Positions 62,832 through 64,000 of a DNA stretch of 64,000 nt are shown here, in pieces. A program made the translations under genes and the position numbers. Every line of letters starts with the position of its first letter. The first letter of the stretch is position 1. The stretch is from Levilactobacillus namurensis. GTDB lineage: Bacteria; Bacillota; Bacilli; Lactobacillales; Lactobacillaceae. Where the stretch lies: assembly GCF_032197885.1 (NCBI RefSeq), contig NZ_CP134159.1, positions 2,046,001-2,110,000 of the forward strand. The letters are read 5' to 3'. The notes under the pieces were generated by a model. It saw nothing but the letters and a program-made list of their open reading frames with translations, made no database searches and was not told where the DNA came from.

Positions 62832-63590
62832 TTAGTGTTGTACCGGGTGCCGCGAGTTAAAGCCTTGGTACATCAAGAGTCCCGCCGCCACACTGGCGTT
62901 CAGACTTTGGACCGTGCCGACCATCGGGATGGTCAACGTCTGGTCGACCGTTTCCTTCAGCAAGCGCGAAATGCCCTTACCTTCGTTCCCGATGATCAGA
63001 CCCACGGCGCCCTTGGCGTTCCAGTCTCGGTAATCGGTCCCGGCCATGTCGGTCCCAAAGATCCACATGCCCCGCTTCTTCAAGTCATTGACCGTGTTGA
63101 CCAAGTTGGTCACCCGGGCTACGGGCACCGTTTCGATGGCGCCCGTAGAGGTCTTAGCAACCGTGGAGGTCAAGCCGACCGCGCGGCGCTTGGGGATAAT
63201 CACACCGTGCACGCCACTGGCATCCGCCGTCCGTAAGATGGACCCCAGATTATGGGGGTCCTCGACGTTATCCAGGATCAAGAAGAAGGGTTCCTCGCCC
63301 TTCTTCTGGGCGTTGGCGTAGAGGTCATCGATACTGGCGTAGTCAAAGGCTGCAACCCCTAAGGCGACCCCTTGGTGGTTCTGGTGGTCCGTCAACTGGT
63401 CCAGCTTCTGCTTCGGCACTTCGGAGATGACCAGGTGCCGCCGTTGCGCCAGCTGACGAATCTCATCGATGGCTTCCGACTTCAACCCGCTCTGCAAGAA
63501 GACCTTGTTGATGGCCTGCTGACTGCGCAGAGCCGCCACGGCTGGGTGGCGCCCAATCACGAAATCAATCTGTTCGCGTTCTTCTGTCAT
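62832..63590 (-). CDS. rlmB: 23S rRNA 2'-O-ribose G2251 methyltransferase RlmB
   Basis: 252 residues from ATG 63590, which overlaps the mrnC stop as TAATG. SpoU family: N-terminal substrate-binding domain, then the SAM knot with LDNVEDPHNLGSILRTADA, VGLIIGNEGKGISRL and IPMVGTVQSLNASVAAGLLMY. In Firmicutes this gene clusters with cysS, mrnC and yacP, as here. Confidence 0.95.
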   Translation of the reverse strand: MTEEREQIDFVIGRHPAVAALRSQQAINKVFLQSGLKSEAIDEIRQLAQRRHLVISEVPKQKLDQLTDHQNHQGVALGVAAFDYASIDDLYANAQKKGEEPFFLILDNVEDPHNLGSILRTADASGVHGVIIPKRRAVGLTSTVAKTSTGAIETVPVARVTNLVNTVNDLKKRGMWIFGTDMAGTDYRDWNAKGAVGLIIGNEGKGISRLLKETVDQTLTIPMVGTVQSLNASVAAGLLMYQGFNSRHPVQH

Positions 63591-64000
63591 TATTCCGTTC
63601 GCCCCGCTTCCACTTGTTGGATGCACCAGTTGCTGAGTTCATCGACCCGATCCTGCCGACCACTGAGGTCGAGGTAGCCCATCAAGGCTTCAAATCCGGT
63701 GGAGATCCGGTAGGTCACCACGTCAGTATTCTTGGCATGGGTGTAACTCTTCGCGTTCCGGCCCCGTTTGAAGATGGTCCATTCGTCATCGCTTAGGATG
63801 CCATCCTGTTCCATCAAGGCAATCAAGGCTGCTTGCGCCTTAGCCGAAACGTAGTGGGTCGCCGTGCGTTGTAAATGGTTGGGCTTCGCGAGTCCTTCCT
63901 TGATCAGGTGCCGCCGAATGATCACTTCGTAGGTGGCATCCCCCAGGTAGGCCAACGCCACCCCGTTAAGTTGCTGATAATCAGTTGCTGTATTTGTCAT
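63590..64000 (-). CDS. mrnC: Mini-ribonuclease III
   Basis: 136 residues, complete; the ATG is the last codon of the window (64000). The RNase III catalytic segment is [18 protein letters not shown] (catalytic Asp) and the downstream [31 protein letters not shown]. It has no double-stranded-RNA-binding domain, as usual for MrnC. It matures 23S rRNA. cysS is expected just outside the window. Confidence 0.95.
   Translation of the reverse strand: MTNTATDYQQLNGVALAYLGDATYEVIIRRHLIKEGLAKPNHLQRTATHYVSAKAQAALIALMEQDGILSDDEWTIFKRGRNAKSYTHAKNTDVVTYRISTGFEALMGYLDLSGRQDRVDELSNWCIQQVEAGRTE

Overview
The window looks like chromosomal DNA of a lactic acid bacterium (family Lactobacillaceae, most like a Levilactobacillus/Lactiplantibacillus-type organism). 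The evidence is the gene orders dnaX-ebfC-recR-yaaL ... tmk-darA-holB-yabA-rsmI, mrnC-rlmB-yacP-sigH-rpmG-secE-nusG-rplKA-rplJL, secA-prfB and comFA-comFC-hpf, strong AGGAGG ribosome binding sites, GTG and TTG starts, CIRCE and Rex/CcpA-like sites, and the protein sequences. Genus is inference. No tRNA, 5S/16S/23S rRNA, CRISPR array, prophage or intact insertion sequence was seen. Most genes lie on the minus strand.

Layout (minus strand unless noted). 1-9.0 kb: end of a PspC-domain gene, then the phosphate regulon pstSCA-pstB-pstB-phoU, the phoP-phoR two-component system and a MinJ-like PDZ membrane protein. Four TGTAAA-type boxes at an exact 11-base period precede pstS, so PhoP probably drives it. 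9.1-14 kb: prfB with its programmed +1 frameshift, secA and hpf. 14-18 kb: comFC/comFA competence genes, yigZ (+) and tagO. 18.4-19.7 kb: lrgAB (+). 20-23 kb: a TauE-type exporter and a KimA-type potassium importer. 23.5-26.4 kb: groES-groEL with CIRCE, and rex. 26.6-28.6 kb: an ABC-F ATPase (+). 28.6-35.2 kb: tsaD-rimI-tsaB, then thioesterase-rsmI-yabA-holB-darA-tmk.

35.8-44.2 kb holds a six-gene exopolysaccharide module inserted between tmk and yaaL: GH8-like lipoprotein, polytopic membrane protein, DUF2334-like protein, processive GT2 glycosyltransferase, BcsB-like protein, and a membrane protein whose degenerate GGDEF domain keeps the RxxD c-di-GMP inhibitory-site motif. It resembles synthase-dependent polysaccharide systems controlled by a PelD-like receptor. 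44.3-49.3 kb: yaaL-recR-ebfC-dnaX, the SRP RNA, tadA and a methyltransferase. 49.5-54.2 kb (+): nrdH-nrdE-nrdF, a small membrane protein and a LOG-family protein. 54.2-64 kb: mprF, rplJL with an L10 leader, rplKA, an XRE regulator with its membrane partner, nusG-secE-rpmG, a SigH/ComX-like sigma factor, a YacP-type NYN nuclease, rlmB and mrnC.

The least ordinary feature is a family of about 160-base intergenic repeats: six copies and one fragment at four loci (10.3-10.7, 23.2-23.4, 35.5-35.8 and 47.5-47.9 kb). Each has a long outer stem closing two inner hairpins, and the stems differ in sequence between copies while keeping their pairing. At three loci the copies come in pairs, minus then plus. 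I do not recognise the family. Other unusual points are a sigH-like gene whose Shine-Dalgarno lies inside a terminator hairpin, a yacP gene with no canonical start codon for its complete N-terminus, and terminator-like hairpins in front of nrdH and nusG.
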